A DNA stretch of 64,000 nt from JAFAMS01 sp963715815 (lineage in GTDB: Bacteria; Vulcanimicrobiota; Vulcanimicrobiia; Vulcanimicrobiales; Vulcanimicrobiaceae), in the NCBI GenBank assembly GCA_963715815.1, contig OY970278.1, positions 2,356,001 through 2,420,000 of the forward strand, read 5' to 3'. This document shows, piece after piece, positions 33,709 through 42,510 of the stretch. Made by a program: the position numbers and the translations under genes. Under the pieces are notes generated by a model, which saw only the letters and a program-made list of their open reading frames with translations, ran no database searches and was not told the DNA's origin. Position 1 is the first letter of the stretch, and each line of letters begins with the position of its first letter.

Positions 33709-35258
33709 GGCGCCACCGGCGTCGAGACCGCAATGCGCGGCAGCTCCAGCGTGAAGACGCTCCCGTGGGGAGCGTTCGGCTCGTAGTGGACTTTGCCGCC
33801 GTGCTCCTCGGCGATGCGCCGCACGATATATAGTCCGAGGCCCGTCCCACCACCGCGCGCGTGGGCACCCGCGACACGCATAAACAACGTCTCGCGGATT
33901 TCATCTGGAACGCCAAAACCTTCGTCGGCGACGCTAACGCTAACCATGCGTCCCTCGGAACGCATTTGAATTGCGACGCGGCCGCCGTCCTTCGACCAAT
34001 TGACCGCGTTCGCGAACAGATTCACGAGCGCGCGCCGCAGCTCTCCGGAGTCCCCGCTCACAGCGGCGTCGATCGTCGTAACTTCGACCGAAAGCTTTTT
34101 CGAATCGGCGAGCGGCTGCAACTGCGCGATGATGTCCCGCACGAGACGGTTCAGCTCGATCGTGCGACGCTCCGCCGTACGGTCTCCCGATTCGTATTGA
34201 GCAACCAGCAGCAACGTCTCGGCTAGCCGCTGCAGCTCATCGTTCGCCGAGATGCTTCGATCGAGAATTTCGCGATAGCGCTCCGGCATCGGACCGTACG
34301 CCCCTTCGCGCGCCTGACGTAACGTCAAGCCGGCAGCCGCAAGCGGCGTACGCAGATCGTGCGAGAGCGCGTAGACGATATCACGAATGACTTCGCTGCG
34401 CTGCGCAAGCTCGTTGTTCTTCTTCGCAAGCTCATCGAACAGGCGCGATTGACCCAGCGCAATGACGGCAGCCTCGGCAAAGGCGCGCAAGCTCAGCAAC
34501 TCTTCTTCCGTCGCCGAGCGGTTCAACGAGAGCAAGAGCGTCCCGACGCGCGCTGGGCCGTCGACGAGCGGGACGACGACCGCGGTGTCGATACCGAGCG
34601 CATCGAGAATAAGCCGGCCCATTGCGTCGTCACGCGAAAGCAGCGACGGCTCGCGTGCCTCGAGCGCGCGCGCGAGGGCGGATTGAATCTCGGGACGCGG
34701 CGCTTCCGTTATCTCGACGACTTCTTTGCTGTCTTGCGTCGCATCGAAGCGAGTCGCGCTGCCCGTCGTGGTTGCGCGATAGAACGAGACGCGCGTCGCC
34801 GAGACGAGCCACATCGCTTCGCGCGCGATCGCGCGCTCTACAAGCTCTTCGCTCAGCGAGCTGCGAATGTTGTCGGATGCTTCGCGCAGATCGCGCTCGC
34901 GACGTACGGCGCTGGCAATTGCGCTCGCGATACCCTGCTGCTCGGCGCCACGATGTAGCGCGAGTCCAAGCCAACCCACCAGAATGATCGAAAGTGCCGC
35001 GAACGCGCGATTACCGATCGCAACCGGATCCCATACTCCGCCGGCTTGGACACCGTTAATGTAACCCGCAACGACGTTTGCGATGAGGCCGGCAATCACG
35101 AGGACGCTCGTCAAACGGCGATTGCCCGCGAACGCGCTGAGGACGATCGGAACGTCGAGCAAGATCGCCGCAATGATCAGCTGCGGAGTAAACAAGTCGA
35201 TCGTAAACGCGCCGATCAGTCCTGCAATGCACAGTACAGCCAACAGCCGCGAATTCAT
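33705..35258 (-). CDS. Membrane sensor histidine kinase (GAF + HisKA + HATPase)
   Basis: 517 aa. Three to four N-terminal membrane spans (LLAVLCIAGLIGAFTIDLF, VLVIAGLIANVVAGYI, ALSIILVGWLGLALH), a GAF-like domain (about 130-280), a HisKA domain with ALSHDLRTPLAAAGL, and an HATPase with N box NLFANAVNWSKDGG and G box GTGLGLYIVRR. The C-terminal half resembles KdpD kinases, but it lacks the KdpD sensor and USP modules, which sit instead in the divergent gene 54 nt away. I infer that the two gene products together cover what KdpD does in one chain. Confidence 0.88.
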   Translation of the reverse strand: MNSRLLAVLCIAGLIGAFTIDLFTPQLIIAAILLDVPIVLSAFAGNRRLTSVLVIAGLIANVVAGYINGVQAGGVWDPVAIGNRAFAALSIILVGWLGLALHRGAEQQGIASAIASAVRRERDLREASDNIRSSLSEELVERAIAREAMWLVSATRVSFYRATTTGSATRFDATQDSKEVVEITEAPRPEIQSALARALEAREPSLLSRDDAMGRLILDALGIDTAVVVPLVDGPARVGTLLLSLNRSATEEELLSLRAFAEAAVIALGQSRLFDELAKKNNELAQRSEVIRDIVYALSHDLRTPLAAAGLTLRQAREGAYGPMPERYREILDRSISANDELQRLAETLLLVAQYESGDRTAERRTIELNRLVRDIIAQLQPLADSKKLSVEVTTIDAAVSGDSGELRRALVNLFANAVNWSKDGGRVAIQMRSEGRMVSVSVADEGFGVPDEIRETLFMRVAGAHARGGGTGLGLYIVRRIAEEHGGKVHYEPNAPHGSVFTLELPRIAVSTPVAP

Positions 35259-35312
35259 GCGGAACGCCTTCGGCGGCGGAGGCTCGGAGCGCTGCCGCGA
35301 AGCCGACCATTA

Positions 35313-37442
35313 ATGGACCGTGACGCTGAAGCACGACCGCGCGCGGAGGAGCTATTGCGCGAGCTCGGACTCGGAGCACGGCTTACCGTATATCTCGCAA
35401 GCGCGCCCGGCGCCGGCAAGACGCGGCGGCTCCTCGAGGAGGCTCGCGCACTCCAGCACAGCGGCATCGATGTTGTAGTCGGTTGGGTCGATCTCAAGGG
35501 TCGCGCAGATCTCGAACCAATCCTGGACGGATTGCGCGTCATTCCGCCGCGCACGATCGAAGCCGGAGGATCGACGTTCGAAGATTTCGATCTCGAGGCC
35601 GCCTTGGCCGCGCATCCTACGACCATCATCCTCGACGAGCTTGCGCACACCAATCTTCCCGGCGGACGCAATGCGAAGCGCTGGCAAGACGCAATGACGT
35701 TACGCGAAGCCGGCATCAGCGTCATCGGCGCGCTCAACGTCCAGCACATCGAGACCGTAGCGCCCGTCGCCGAGCGCGCGATCGGCTTTCCGATCCGCGA
35801 AATCGTCCCGCTCTCATTCTTGCAAGCCGCCGATCAGGTCATCGCGCTCGACGCACCGCCCGACCTGATCGAAGCCCGCTTGCGCTCGGGCAAAATCGTT
35901 GGGCAAAACGACATCGAACGCGCGCTCGCAGGCAGCTTTAAGCCGCAAACGCTGCAGATCATGCGCGAGCTGATGCTGCGGACACTCGACGATCTCACCG
36001 ACCCGGTGCTGCGTCCGGTCAAGGTTTCGGCGCTGCTGGCGCTGCCCATCGGCCTCGACGATCCGTCCATCTTCTTACGCAAGTGCGCCGCTCTCGCGGA
36101 CGCGAGCGATCTTTCATTCGAGGTTGCGCGCTCGCCGAACGGTGTCGGCGACAAGATCGAAAAGGCAGCCCGAGTTGCAAACGCGCGCATCGTTCCGCCG
36201 CTTCCACAAGCGCACGGACTGCCCGATTGGACGAATGCAGGCGCAACGATTGTGGCCATTCCGAGTGGCGAGGAAGCAAAAGAGATTGCGTCCGGCGGCA
36301 TCGACCGGCACGTTTACATTGCTGATCCCAGCGCGCTGCACGTGTACGGAACGGGGACCGAGATTCGCGCGCGTCATCCGTACGCGCAAACGGCCGGCGA
36401 CCGCCTGCGCATCGGCTACGGCCGCTTCACCGTTTACCTCGGCGCCTCGGCAGGTTGCGGCAAAACCTATGCAATGCTGGACCGCGCGCATCAAATGAGA
36501 ACCGCCGGTGTGGACGTGGTCGCGGCGCTGGTTGAAACGCACAACCGTACCGACACGGTGCGGATGCTCGACGGACTCGAAATCATTCCGCGAAAAAACG
36601 GTGAGCTCGACCGCGAGGCACTCATGACGCGCCGCCCGCAAGTCGCGTTGATCGACGAGCTGGCGCACACGAATGCGGCCGGAAGCGACTATCCCAAGCG
36701 CTATCAAGAGGTGCTCTCGATCGTGCGCTCGGGTATTTCGGTCGTCACGACGCTCAACGTGCAACATCTCGAAGGCCTCTCGGATGCCGTCCTGCGGCTG
36801 ACCGGCACGCACGTCCGCGAAACGCTGCCCGACGGAATCCTCGAGCTTGCCGACGACGTCGTGCTGATCGACGCGACACCACAGGTCTTGCGCGAGCGGT
36901 TGCGTGCCGGTAAGATCTACCCATCCGAGCGCATCGATCGCGCGCTCTCGAACTTCTTTACGCTCGAAAATCTGACGGCACTGCGCGAGCTCGCGATTCG
37001 CGAGACTATTCGCGCGCGCCAGTCGACGCGGTTGCCGGCACCATTCGCGCACATCGTGCTCGGCGTGCATGCGCGCGAGCGCGACGTGGAGCTTGTTCGG
37101 TGGACGGCACGCTTCGCGTCGCGGCTCGACGTCGAGCTAACCGTCGTTCACGTCGCCGCCAGTCAAGATGCGGCGAATTCCGCGGACGTTCAATCCCTGC
37201 GCTCGGCAGCCAAGAGCGTCGGTGCGCAATGGCGTTTCGAGGTGGACTCGAACCCGGCGACGACGCTCGTCCGCGTTTCACGGCAAATCGAGGATGCTGC
37301 GATCGTCGTCGAGGGCGCTCGTGGAAAGCGACGATTTTGGCAGCCGGCGGCCTTTGCACGGCGTGTCCTCGATGCCGGTGCCGACGACGTCGTGCTCTAC
37401 TCGCCGGTGCCGTTCATCTCTCCGCATCCAGAGCGCGATTGA
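35313..37442 (+). CDS. Tandem KdpD sensor-domain protein without kinase
   Basis: 709 aa from ATG 35313; the frame is open upstream but antisense to the kinase gene. It holds two complete KdpD N-terminal sensor modules. Module 1 (about 20-240): Walker A SAPGAGKT (30-37), DELAHTNLPGGRN, NVQHIE. Module 2 (about 370-590): GASAGCGKT (377-385), DELAHTNAAGSDYPKR, TTLNVQHLEGLSDAV, ETLPDGILELADDVV. Each is followed by a USP-like segment (HIVLGVHARERDVELVRWTA in the second). There are no membrane spans and no HisKA or HATPase. E. coli KdpD has one such module fused to a kinase. Likely a K+ or c-di-AMP sensing partner for kdp; its 3' end overlaps kdpC by 29 nt, convergent. Confidence 0.88.
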   Translation: MDRDAEARPRAEELLRELGLGARLTVYLASAPGAGKTRRLLEEARALQHSGIDVVVGWVDLKGRADLEPILDGLRVIPPRTIEAGGSTFEDFDLEAALAAHPTTIILDELAHTNLPGGRNAKRWQDAMTLREAGISVIGALNVQHIETVAPVAERAIGFPIREIVPLSFLQAADQVIALDAPPDLIEARLRSGKIVGQNDIERALAGSFKPQTLQIMRELMLRTLDDLTDPVLRPVKVSALLALPIGLDDPSIFLRKCAALADASDLSFEVARSPNGVGDKIEKAARVANARIVPPLPQAHGLPDWTNAGATIVAIPSGEEAKEIASGGIDRHVYIADPSALHVYGTGTEIRARHPYAQTAGDRLRIGYGRFTVYLGASAGCGKTYAMLDRAHQMRTAGVDVVAALVETHNRTDTVRMLDGLEIIPRKNGELDREALMTRRPQVALIDELAHTNAAGSDYPKRYQEVLSIVRSGISVVTTLNVQHLEGLSDAVLRLTGTHVRETLPDGILELADDVVLIDATPQVLRERLRAGKIYPSERIDRALSNFFTLENLTALRELAIRETIRARQSTRLPAPFAHIVLGVHARERDVELVRWTARFASRLDVELTVVHVAASQDAANSADVQSLRSAAKSVGAQWRFEVDSNPATTLVRVSRQIEDAAIVVEGARGKRRFWQPAAFARRVLDAGADDVVLYSPVPFISPHPERD

Positions 37443-38013
37443 GCTGGAGAACATTGACATGGGGATCACCTAATATACCGAAGGTTCGGCCTTGGATATG
37501 CGCGTCGACGATCGCGCGAATCGCGTCCTGCGACGTGCCGCGGGCTTTCGCGATGCGCGGGATTTGATAGTAGGCTCCCGCGGGTGAAATATCCGGATCG
37601 ATGCCACTCGCGCTCGACGTGACGAGCTCCGGCGGAATCGGTCCGGAAGCGTCCGGATTCTCTTTCTTCAACGCCACGACGGACGCCGCAACTGAATCGA
37701 TCAACTTCTTTGACGTTGGCCCAAGGTTCGTGCCTCCAGTCTGCGTCGGATCGTTGCCGTTCTTGCCGGCGGCCGAAGGACGACCATGAAAGTATTGCGG
37801 TTTCGTGAAGGTCTGTCCAACGAGCTCCGAGCCGATCACCTTTCCGCCGTTTTCGATTAGCGATCCGGCCGCCTGATGCGGGAACGCCACGATGCCGATC
37901 AGCCAGATGATGAGCGGATAGAGAATGCCGAGAGCGGCGATCGACACAGCTGTGAGGATCACCGCCGGAACGATGTGTGAAAGCGTATTTTCACGCTCAG
38001 CGGATGTTTTCAT
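37414..38013 (-). CDS. kdpC: Potassium-transporting ATPase KdpC subunit
   Basis: 199 aa. One N-terminal membrane span (VILTAVSIAALGILYPLIIW), then FTKPQYFHGRPSAAG and GIDPDISPAGAYYQIPRIAK, the conserved periplasmic part. It stabilises the KdpFABC pump. It is 2 nt after kdpB; its end overlaps the tandem KdpD gene. Confidence 0.96.
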   Translation of the reverse strand: MKTSAERENTLSHIVPAVILTAVSIAALGILYPLIIWLIGIVAFPHQAAGSLIENGGKVIGSELVGQTFTKPQYFHGRPSAAGKNGNDPTQTGGTNLGPTSKKLIDSVAASVVALKKENPDASGPIPPELVTSSASGIDPDISPAGAYYQIPRIAKARGTSQDAIRAIVDAHIQGRTFGILGDPHVNVLQLNRALDAER

Positions 38014-38015
38014 GA

Positions 38016-40100
38016 TTATCCCGCGAGATGTAAGCCGACAAGCAACATGTCGATCAGCTTGATGAAGACGAATGGAACGATGATGCCGCCGACGCCGTAC
38101 ACGAGGACGTTCTCGCGAAGGACGGCGTCCGCGCCACGCGGCCGGTAGGAGACACCCTTAAGGGCCAAGGGAATGAGCGCGATGATGATCAGCGCGTTGA
38201 ACACAATCGCGGACAACACGGCACTCGACGGCGAGTGGAGGCGCATGATGTTAAAGACGTCCATGACCGGATACGCCGTCGCGAACATCGCAGGGAGAAT
38301 CGCGAAATACTTGGCGACATCGTTCGCGATCGAGAACGTCGTCAAGGCACCGCGTGTCATCAGCAGCTGCTTGCCGATCTCGACGATTTCTATGAGTTTG
38401 GTCGGATCCGAGTCAAGGTCGACCATGTTCGCGGCTTCTTTAGCAGCTTGCGTTCCCGAGTTCATCGCGACGCCAACGTCGGCTTGCGCAAGCGCCGGCG
38501 CGTCGTTCGTTCCGTCGCCCGTCATCGCGACGAGACGCCCGGAGCCTTGCTCGCGCCGGATAAGCTCCATCTTCGTTTCCGGCGTTGCCTGCGCAAGGAA
38601 ATCATCGACCCCCGATTCCTTGGCGATTGCCGCGGCGGTCAACGGATTATCGCCGGTAATCATGATGGTGCGAATTCCCATCGCGCGTAGACGATCGAAT
38701 CGCTGCTTGATATTGGGCTTGAGGATGTCCTTGAGATGAACGATGCCGAGGATTTGTGCGCCTTCTGCCAAGAGCAGCGGCGTGCCGCCGGCTCGCGCAA
38801 TCCGCTCGACGTCGGCGTTGAATTGCGGTTCGTCGACCTTCCCGCCCTGCGAGCGCACGAAGGCGACGACGGCATCGGCCGCACCTTTGCGAATCGATTG
38901 CATCGAGCCGTTCGCCTGAATGTCGAGGCCGCTCATGCGCGTGTACGCGCTGAACGGAATGAAGGTCGAGCCGATCGGTGCTCCACCGTTCGGCGTCCCC
39001 ATCCGCTCGGTAAGCATCACAATCGAGCGTCCTTCGGGCGTTTCATCGGCAAGCGACGAGAGATACGCCGCGCGCGCCGCGCGTTCGAGCGTCACGCCGC
39101 CAACAGGAATGATTTCGGCGGCTTGCCGATTGCCGAGCGTGATCGTCCCGGTTTTGTCGAGCAGCAGCGTGTCGACGTCGCCTGCAGCCTCGACTGCACG
39201 TCCGCTCATCGCAAGTACGTTGCGCTGCATGACGCGATCCATGCCGGCGATGCCTATTGCCGAAAGCAGGCCGCCGATCGTCGTCGGAATCAGACAGACG
39301 AGCAACGCGATCAGCACCGTGATCGATTGTACGGTTCCGGCGTAGATCGAGAATGGCGCTAGCGTCGCGACCGCGATGAGGAAGATCACCGTCATTCCTG
39401 CGAGCAGAATCGAGAGTGCAATCTCGTTGGGGGTCTTTTGCCGCTGCGCGCCTTCGACGAGATTGATCATCCGATCGAGGAACGTCTCACCCGGATTCGC
39501 AGTAATTTTTACCATGATCCAGTCCGAGAGAACGCGCGTGCCGCCCGTAACGGAGCTGCGATCGCCACCGGCTTCGCGAATGACGGGAGCGGATTCGCCT
39601 GTAATTGCCGATTCGTCGACCGTCGCCGCGCCCTGTATGACGTCGCCGTCGCCGGCAATGATTTCGCCCGCTTCAACGCGGATGACGTCGCCCTTACGCA
39701 GATGCGACGACGGAAGAGTTGCGTATTCTCCATCTCGGACGAGTTTGCGCGCCTGTGTGTCGGATTTCGTCCGGCGCAAGAACTCCGCTTGCGCCTTTCC
39801 GCGCCCCTCGGCAACCGCCTCAGCAAAGTTCGCAAAAATGACGGTGAACCAGAGCCATGCGGAGATGGCGCAGTCGAATCCCGCGCCGCTCGTCGGCGTC
39901 GAAACGTGCGTAGCCCAATCCCGGAAGAACAGAATCGAAGTAACGAGCGCACCGACCTCGACGGTGAACATGACCGGATTACGGATCTGCCAGCGCGGAT
40001 CCAATTTCTTGAACGCGCCGCCGATCGCCGGCAAGAGGATCTCGGGGTCGAAGAGTGAGCGCGCTTTCGGGCGGCGCTCGAACCGCGCTTGAGAGATCAT
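38016..40100 (-). CDS. kdpB: Potassium-transporting ATPase KdpB subunit
   Basis: 694 aa P-type ATPase. Phosphorylated D315 in LLLDKTGTITLGNR, TGES actuator motif (AITGESAPV), nucleotide-binding KGA region (IRKGAADAV), hinge TGDGTNDAPALAQADVG. Seven membrane spans. It drives high-affinity K+ uptake at low external K+. kdpA stop and kdpB start overlap by one base. Confidence 0.97.
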   Translation of the reverse strand: MISQARFERRPKARSLFDPEILLPAIGGAFKKLDPRWQIRNPVMFTVEVGALVTSILFFRDWATHVSTPTSGAGFDCAISAWLWFTVIFANFAEAVAEGRGKAQAEFLRRTKSDTQARKLVRDGEYATLPSSHLRKGDVIRVEAGEIIAGDGDVIQGAATVDESAITGESAPVIREAGGDRSSVTGGTRVLSDWIMVKITANPGETFLDRMINLVEGAQRQKTPNEIALSILLAGMTVIFLIAVATLAPFSIYAGTVQSITVLIALLVCLIPTTIGGLLSAIGIAGMDRVMQRNVLAMSGRAVEAAGDVDTLLLDKTGTITLGNRQAAEIIPVGGVTLERAARAAYLSSLADETPEGRSIVMLTERMGTPNGGAPIGSTFIPFSAYTRMSGLDIQANGSMQSIRKGAADAVVAFVRSQGGKVDEPQFNADVERIARAGGTPLLLAEGAQILGIVHLKDILKPNIKQRFDRLRAMGIRTIMITGDNPLTAAAIAKESGVDDFLAQATPETKMELIRREQGSGRLVAMTGDGTNDAPALAQADVGVAMNSGTQAAKEAANMVDLDSDPTKLIEIVEIGKQLLMTRGALTTFSIANDVAKYFAILPAMFATAYPVMDVFNIMRLHSPSSAVLSAIVFNALIIIALIPLALKGVSYRPRGADAVLRENVLVYGVGGIIVPFVFIKLIDMLLVGLHLAG

Positions 40101-41800
40101 CAGTAGGTCTTTCCGGAAGCCATCAACAGATGCTCGACAATGGGGCCGAGCGCGTCTGCGGGCAGGAACGTCAGCAATCCGACGATCACGATCACGCCGA
40201 TCAACAGGAAGACGAATAGCGGAGTCGTCGTCTTGAACGTCCCCGTCGAGAACGGAACCGACCGACGTCCCGCAAGCGAACCCGCAAGCGCAAAGACCGG
40301 AATGATCTCCGCGAAGCGGCCTCCGAACATCACGACGCCGCCAACCAAATTGGTGAACTGGTTGCCGCCTGCACCCGCAAAGGCGCTTCCGTTATTGCCG
40401 GTCATCGAAGAGAACATGTACAGAATCTCGCTGAATCCGTGGGGACCAGCATTGTTCATCGCATTCAATCCCGCAGGTAGAACGACGGCAATCGCCGTCG
40501 GGATCAACGGGAACACCGCGAAGACGAGCGCGCCGAGCATCGCAAGCTTGACTTGCGTTCCCTCGATCTTCTTCCCAAGATATTCGGGTGTGCGCCCCAC
40601 CATGAGTCCGGCGATGAAGACCGTCAGCACGACGAAGAGCAGCATGCCGTACAACCCCGCGCCTACGCCCCCGAAGATTACCTCGCCCGTCTGTATGTTA
40701 GCGAGGGGCACGAGCCCCGCGATCGGGTTTAGCGAATCATGCATCGCGTTCACGGCGCCGCACGAGGTATCGGTCGTCATCGTCGCCCATAGCGTCGATG
40801 CTGCGATGCCGAAGCGCGTCTCGATGCCCTCGAAGTTTACGCCGACACCGTGCGCCGCCATGAGCGGATTGGGCTGCGACTGGTAGTAGTAACACGTCGC
40901 GAATCCCGCAACGAACAGGATCGTCATCGCTGCGAAGATCGTCCATCCTTGACGCTGATTGCGCGCGTACCGCCCAAAGGTGTACGTCAGAGCCGCCGAG
41001 ATCAGGAAGATCCACCACAGCTCGAGCGTGTTCGTAATCGCGTTCGGATTCTCGAAAGGCGCGGAAGAATTCGCGTTGACGAATCCGCCGCCGTTCGTGC
41101 CTAGCTCCTTGATGACTTCCATCGACGCCATCGGTCCCTGAGGGATCGAGATCTTTGCGCCTTCGATCGATACGGTATCGGTGTAGGCGGCGAAGTTCTG
41201 GGGAACGCCCTGCCACAAAAGAGCGAGTGCGCCGACGAACGAGATCGGCAACAAGATGTACAGGGTACAGCGAACCAGATCTTTCCAGAAGTTTCCCAGT
41301 GTCGACTTGTCGGTGCGAACGATTCCGCGAATCAGTGCGATCGCGACGACGATTCCGGCGGCGGCTGAGACGAACTGATGCCATGCGAGCCCGGCCATTT
41401 GCGAGAAGTAGCTCATCGTGCTTTCGCCCGAGTAGAACTGCCAGTTTGTGTTCGTTAGAAAGCTGACCGCGGTGTTGAAGGCCAAGTCCGGAGCGAGGTT
41501 GGGAAAATGCTGCGGATTGAGCGGCAAATATTGCTGGCCGAACGCCAAAATGAAATAGAGCCACGCGAACCCGACGACGTGAAAGGCCATGAAGGCAAAC
41601 GCGTACGTTTTCCACGACATCTCTCGCTCTGCGTCGATCCGGCACACCGCGTAAAGCACGCGTTCTACCGGAGCGAGGAGCGGCGTGAGCCACGTGCGCT
41701 CGCCTTCGAAAACGCGGTACATGTAAGCACCGAGCGGAACGATGCAAACACAAACGAGCCCGAAGACAAGAGCCGCTTGCAGCCACCCAATGAGGGTCAT
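40100..41800 (-). CDS. kdpA: Potassium-transporting ATPase KdpA subunit
   Basis: 566 aa, the K+-binding channel-like subunit with about ten membrane spans and four pore loops, e.g. AVSFLTNTNWQFYSGE, GTNGGGFVNANSSAPFENP, DTSCGAVNAMHDSLNPIAG and TGNNGSAFAG. Full length. It starts right at the kdpF stop. Confidence 0.97.
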   Translation of the reverse strand: MTLIGWLQAALVFGLVCVCIVPLGAYMYRVFEGERTWLTPLLAPVERVLYAVCRIDAEREMSWKTYAFAFMAFHVVGFAWLYFILAFGQQYLPLNPQHFPNLAPDLAFNTAVSFLTNTNWQFYSGESTMSYFSQMAGLAWHQFVSAAAGIVVAIALIRGIVRTDKSTLGNFWKDLVRCTLYILLPISFVGALALLWQGVPQNFAAYTDTVSIEGAKISIPQGPMASMEVIKELGTNGGGFVNANSSAPFENPNAITNTLELWWIFLISAALTYTFGRYARNQRQGWTIFAAMTILFVAGFATCYYYQSQPNPLMAAHGVGVNFEGIETRFGIAASTLWATMTTDTSCGAVNAMHDSLNPIAGLVPLANIQTGEVIFGGVGAGLYGMLLFVVLTVFIAGLMVGRTPEYLGKKIEGTQVKLAMLGALVFAVFPLIPTAIAVVLPAGLNAMNNAGPHGFSEILYMFSSMTGNNGSAFAGAGGNQFTNLVGGVVMFGGRFAEIIPVFALAGSLAGRRSVPFSTGTFKTTTPLFVFLLIGVIVIVGLLTFLPADALGPIVEHLLMASGKTY

Positions 41801-41890
41801 CTAGAACTTCTCCGGACGCAGCATGGCGTACATCAAATAGACGAAGGCCGCCACCGCTAGAATTAATCCGGCGGCATAGTCGATAGTCAC
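41801..41890 (-). CDS. kdpF: KdpF small subunit
   Basis: 29 aa, GTG start, one membrane span: the protein runs VTIDYAAGLILAVAAFV and then YLMYAMLRPEKF. The Y-A-M-L-R-P-E-K/R-F end is the KdpF hallmark; it acts as a lipid-like stabiliser of KdpA. It abuts kdpA with no gap and is too short for most gene finders. Confidence 0.93.
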   Translation of the reverse strand: MTIDYAAGLILAVAAFVYLMYAMLRPEKF

Positions 41891-41893
41891 GAT

Positions 41894-41983
41894 CTAAATC
41901 TTGTCGCAGCCTACGACGTAGCGATCGGCCAAGCTAAAAAGGATCCCGCAGATAACGAGCGTCCCAAGCTGAAGCTCCCACAT
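41894..41983 (-). CDS. Membrane microprotein leading the kdp operon
   Basis: 29 aa, one hydrophobic segment (LGTLVICGILFSLADRY) and the C-terminal end VVGCDKI. It lies 3 nt before kdpF. I recall similar short ORFs with a C-D/E-R/K-L/I end ahead of kdpF in other bacteria, without an accepted name; treat this as recollection. No clear SD precedes the ATG. Alternatives: a translated leader or chance. Confidence 0.5.
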   Translation of the reverse strand: MWELQLGTLVICGILFSLADRYVVGCDKI

Positions 41984-42000
41984 GGCGCTAGCGTAGGATG

Positions 42001-42069
42001 CGCGCATGCGCGATACAACATCCGAACGGACTGTCCGAACGGACCATCCGTTCGGAGCGACCGAACGGA
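42001..42069. promoter_or_regulatory. Phased array of four TCCGNNCGGA sites upstream of kdp
   Basis: TCCGAACGGA at 42021, 42034, then TCCGTTCGGA at 42047, and ACCGAACGGA at 42060: start-to-start spacing is exactly 13 nt each time. Each unit is itself an inverted repeat (TCCG/CGGA). Next to it lies the 12-bp palindrome CGCGCATGCGCG (42001-42012). The block lies between the kdp leader (minus) and a small ORF (plus), so it probably binds a cooperative regulator. Confidence 0.6.
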
Positions 42070-42110
42070 GGCTACCCGTTACTTGGACGCGCTGTTATAG
42101 ATGAGTAGCA

Positions 42111-42230
42111 ATGTCTCGAACGTCGAGAAAACACTCGGCCGAAGAACGAATGTCGATGGGCGTCGTCGTCCTCGTCTTCGCGCTCACCGTTTTGATGATC
42201 GTTACGTATCTGTATTTCGCCCGCCACTAA
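42111..42230 (+). CDS. Small single-span membrane protein, divergent from kdp
   Basis: 39 aa. A basic cytoplasmic head (MSRTSRKHSAEERMS), then one span (MGVVVLVFALTVLMIVTYLY) and a short RH tail, a layout that obeys the positive-inside rule. It starts 127 nt from the kdp leader ORF, with the 13-nt array between. A TTATAG at about 42094 may be a -10. No relative recognised; overlapping frames give no better protein. Confidence 0.45.
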   Translation: MSRTSRKHSAEERMSMGVVVLVFALTVLMIVTYLYFARH

Positions 42231-42455
42231 CATTACTCCGACGCTGCCGGGTTAATGAGCGAGCCGTTTTGAAGCTTTCCGTATCTGGCTCAATCTCGGA
42301 ATGACGCCGGCGCCGGCGGCAGACCCGGGCTATCGCTTTCGGGCGTCACCGTTCAATCATATGATGACTACATGAGATTCGAACGCTAAAGCCGCTTAAC
42401 AATTCCTCGACGCTTGTCAGGTATCGTTCAAGAAGCGCAATCGGTGCGCCCGATT

Positions 42456-42483
42456 TCCCAGGCTCGTCCCAGGTTTTTCCCAG
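42456..42483 (+). promoter_or_regulatory. Three TCCCAG repeats at 11-nt spacing before the glycosyltransferase gene
   Basis: TCCCAGG at 42456 and 42467 and TCCCAGA at 42478, one helical turn apart. They end 28 nt before the TTG start. The rest of the 280-nt gap 42231-42510 shows nothing I can name. Confidence 0.35.
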
Positions 42484-42510
42484 ATAACGTCTTAGGAATC
42501 GATCGACCAG

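Noticed and set aside
42033..42057. Rho-independent terminator made by the two opposed units
   Set aside because: A 10-bp stem with 3-nt loop is possible, but no T run follows on either strand.
42021..42069. CRISPR-like array
   Set aside because: Units are 10 bp with 3-bp spacers, no leader and no cas genes; a regulatory array fits better.
42101..42304. 67-codon plus-strand ORF
   Set aside because: Arg-rich composition without structure; the frame from 42111 gives a more credible membrane protein.
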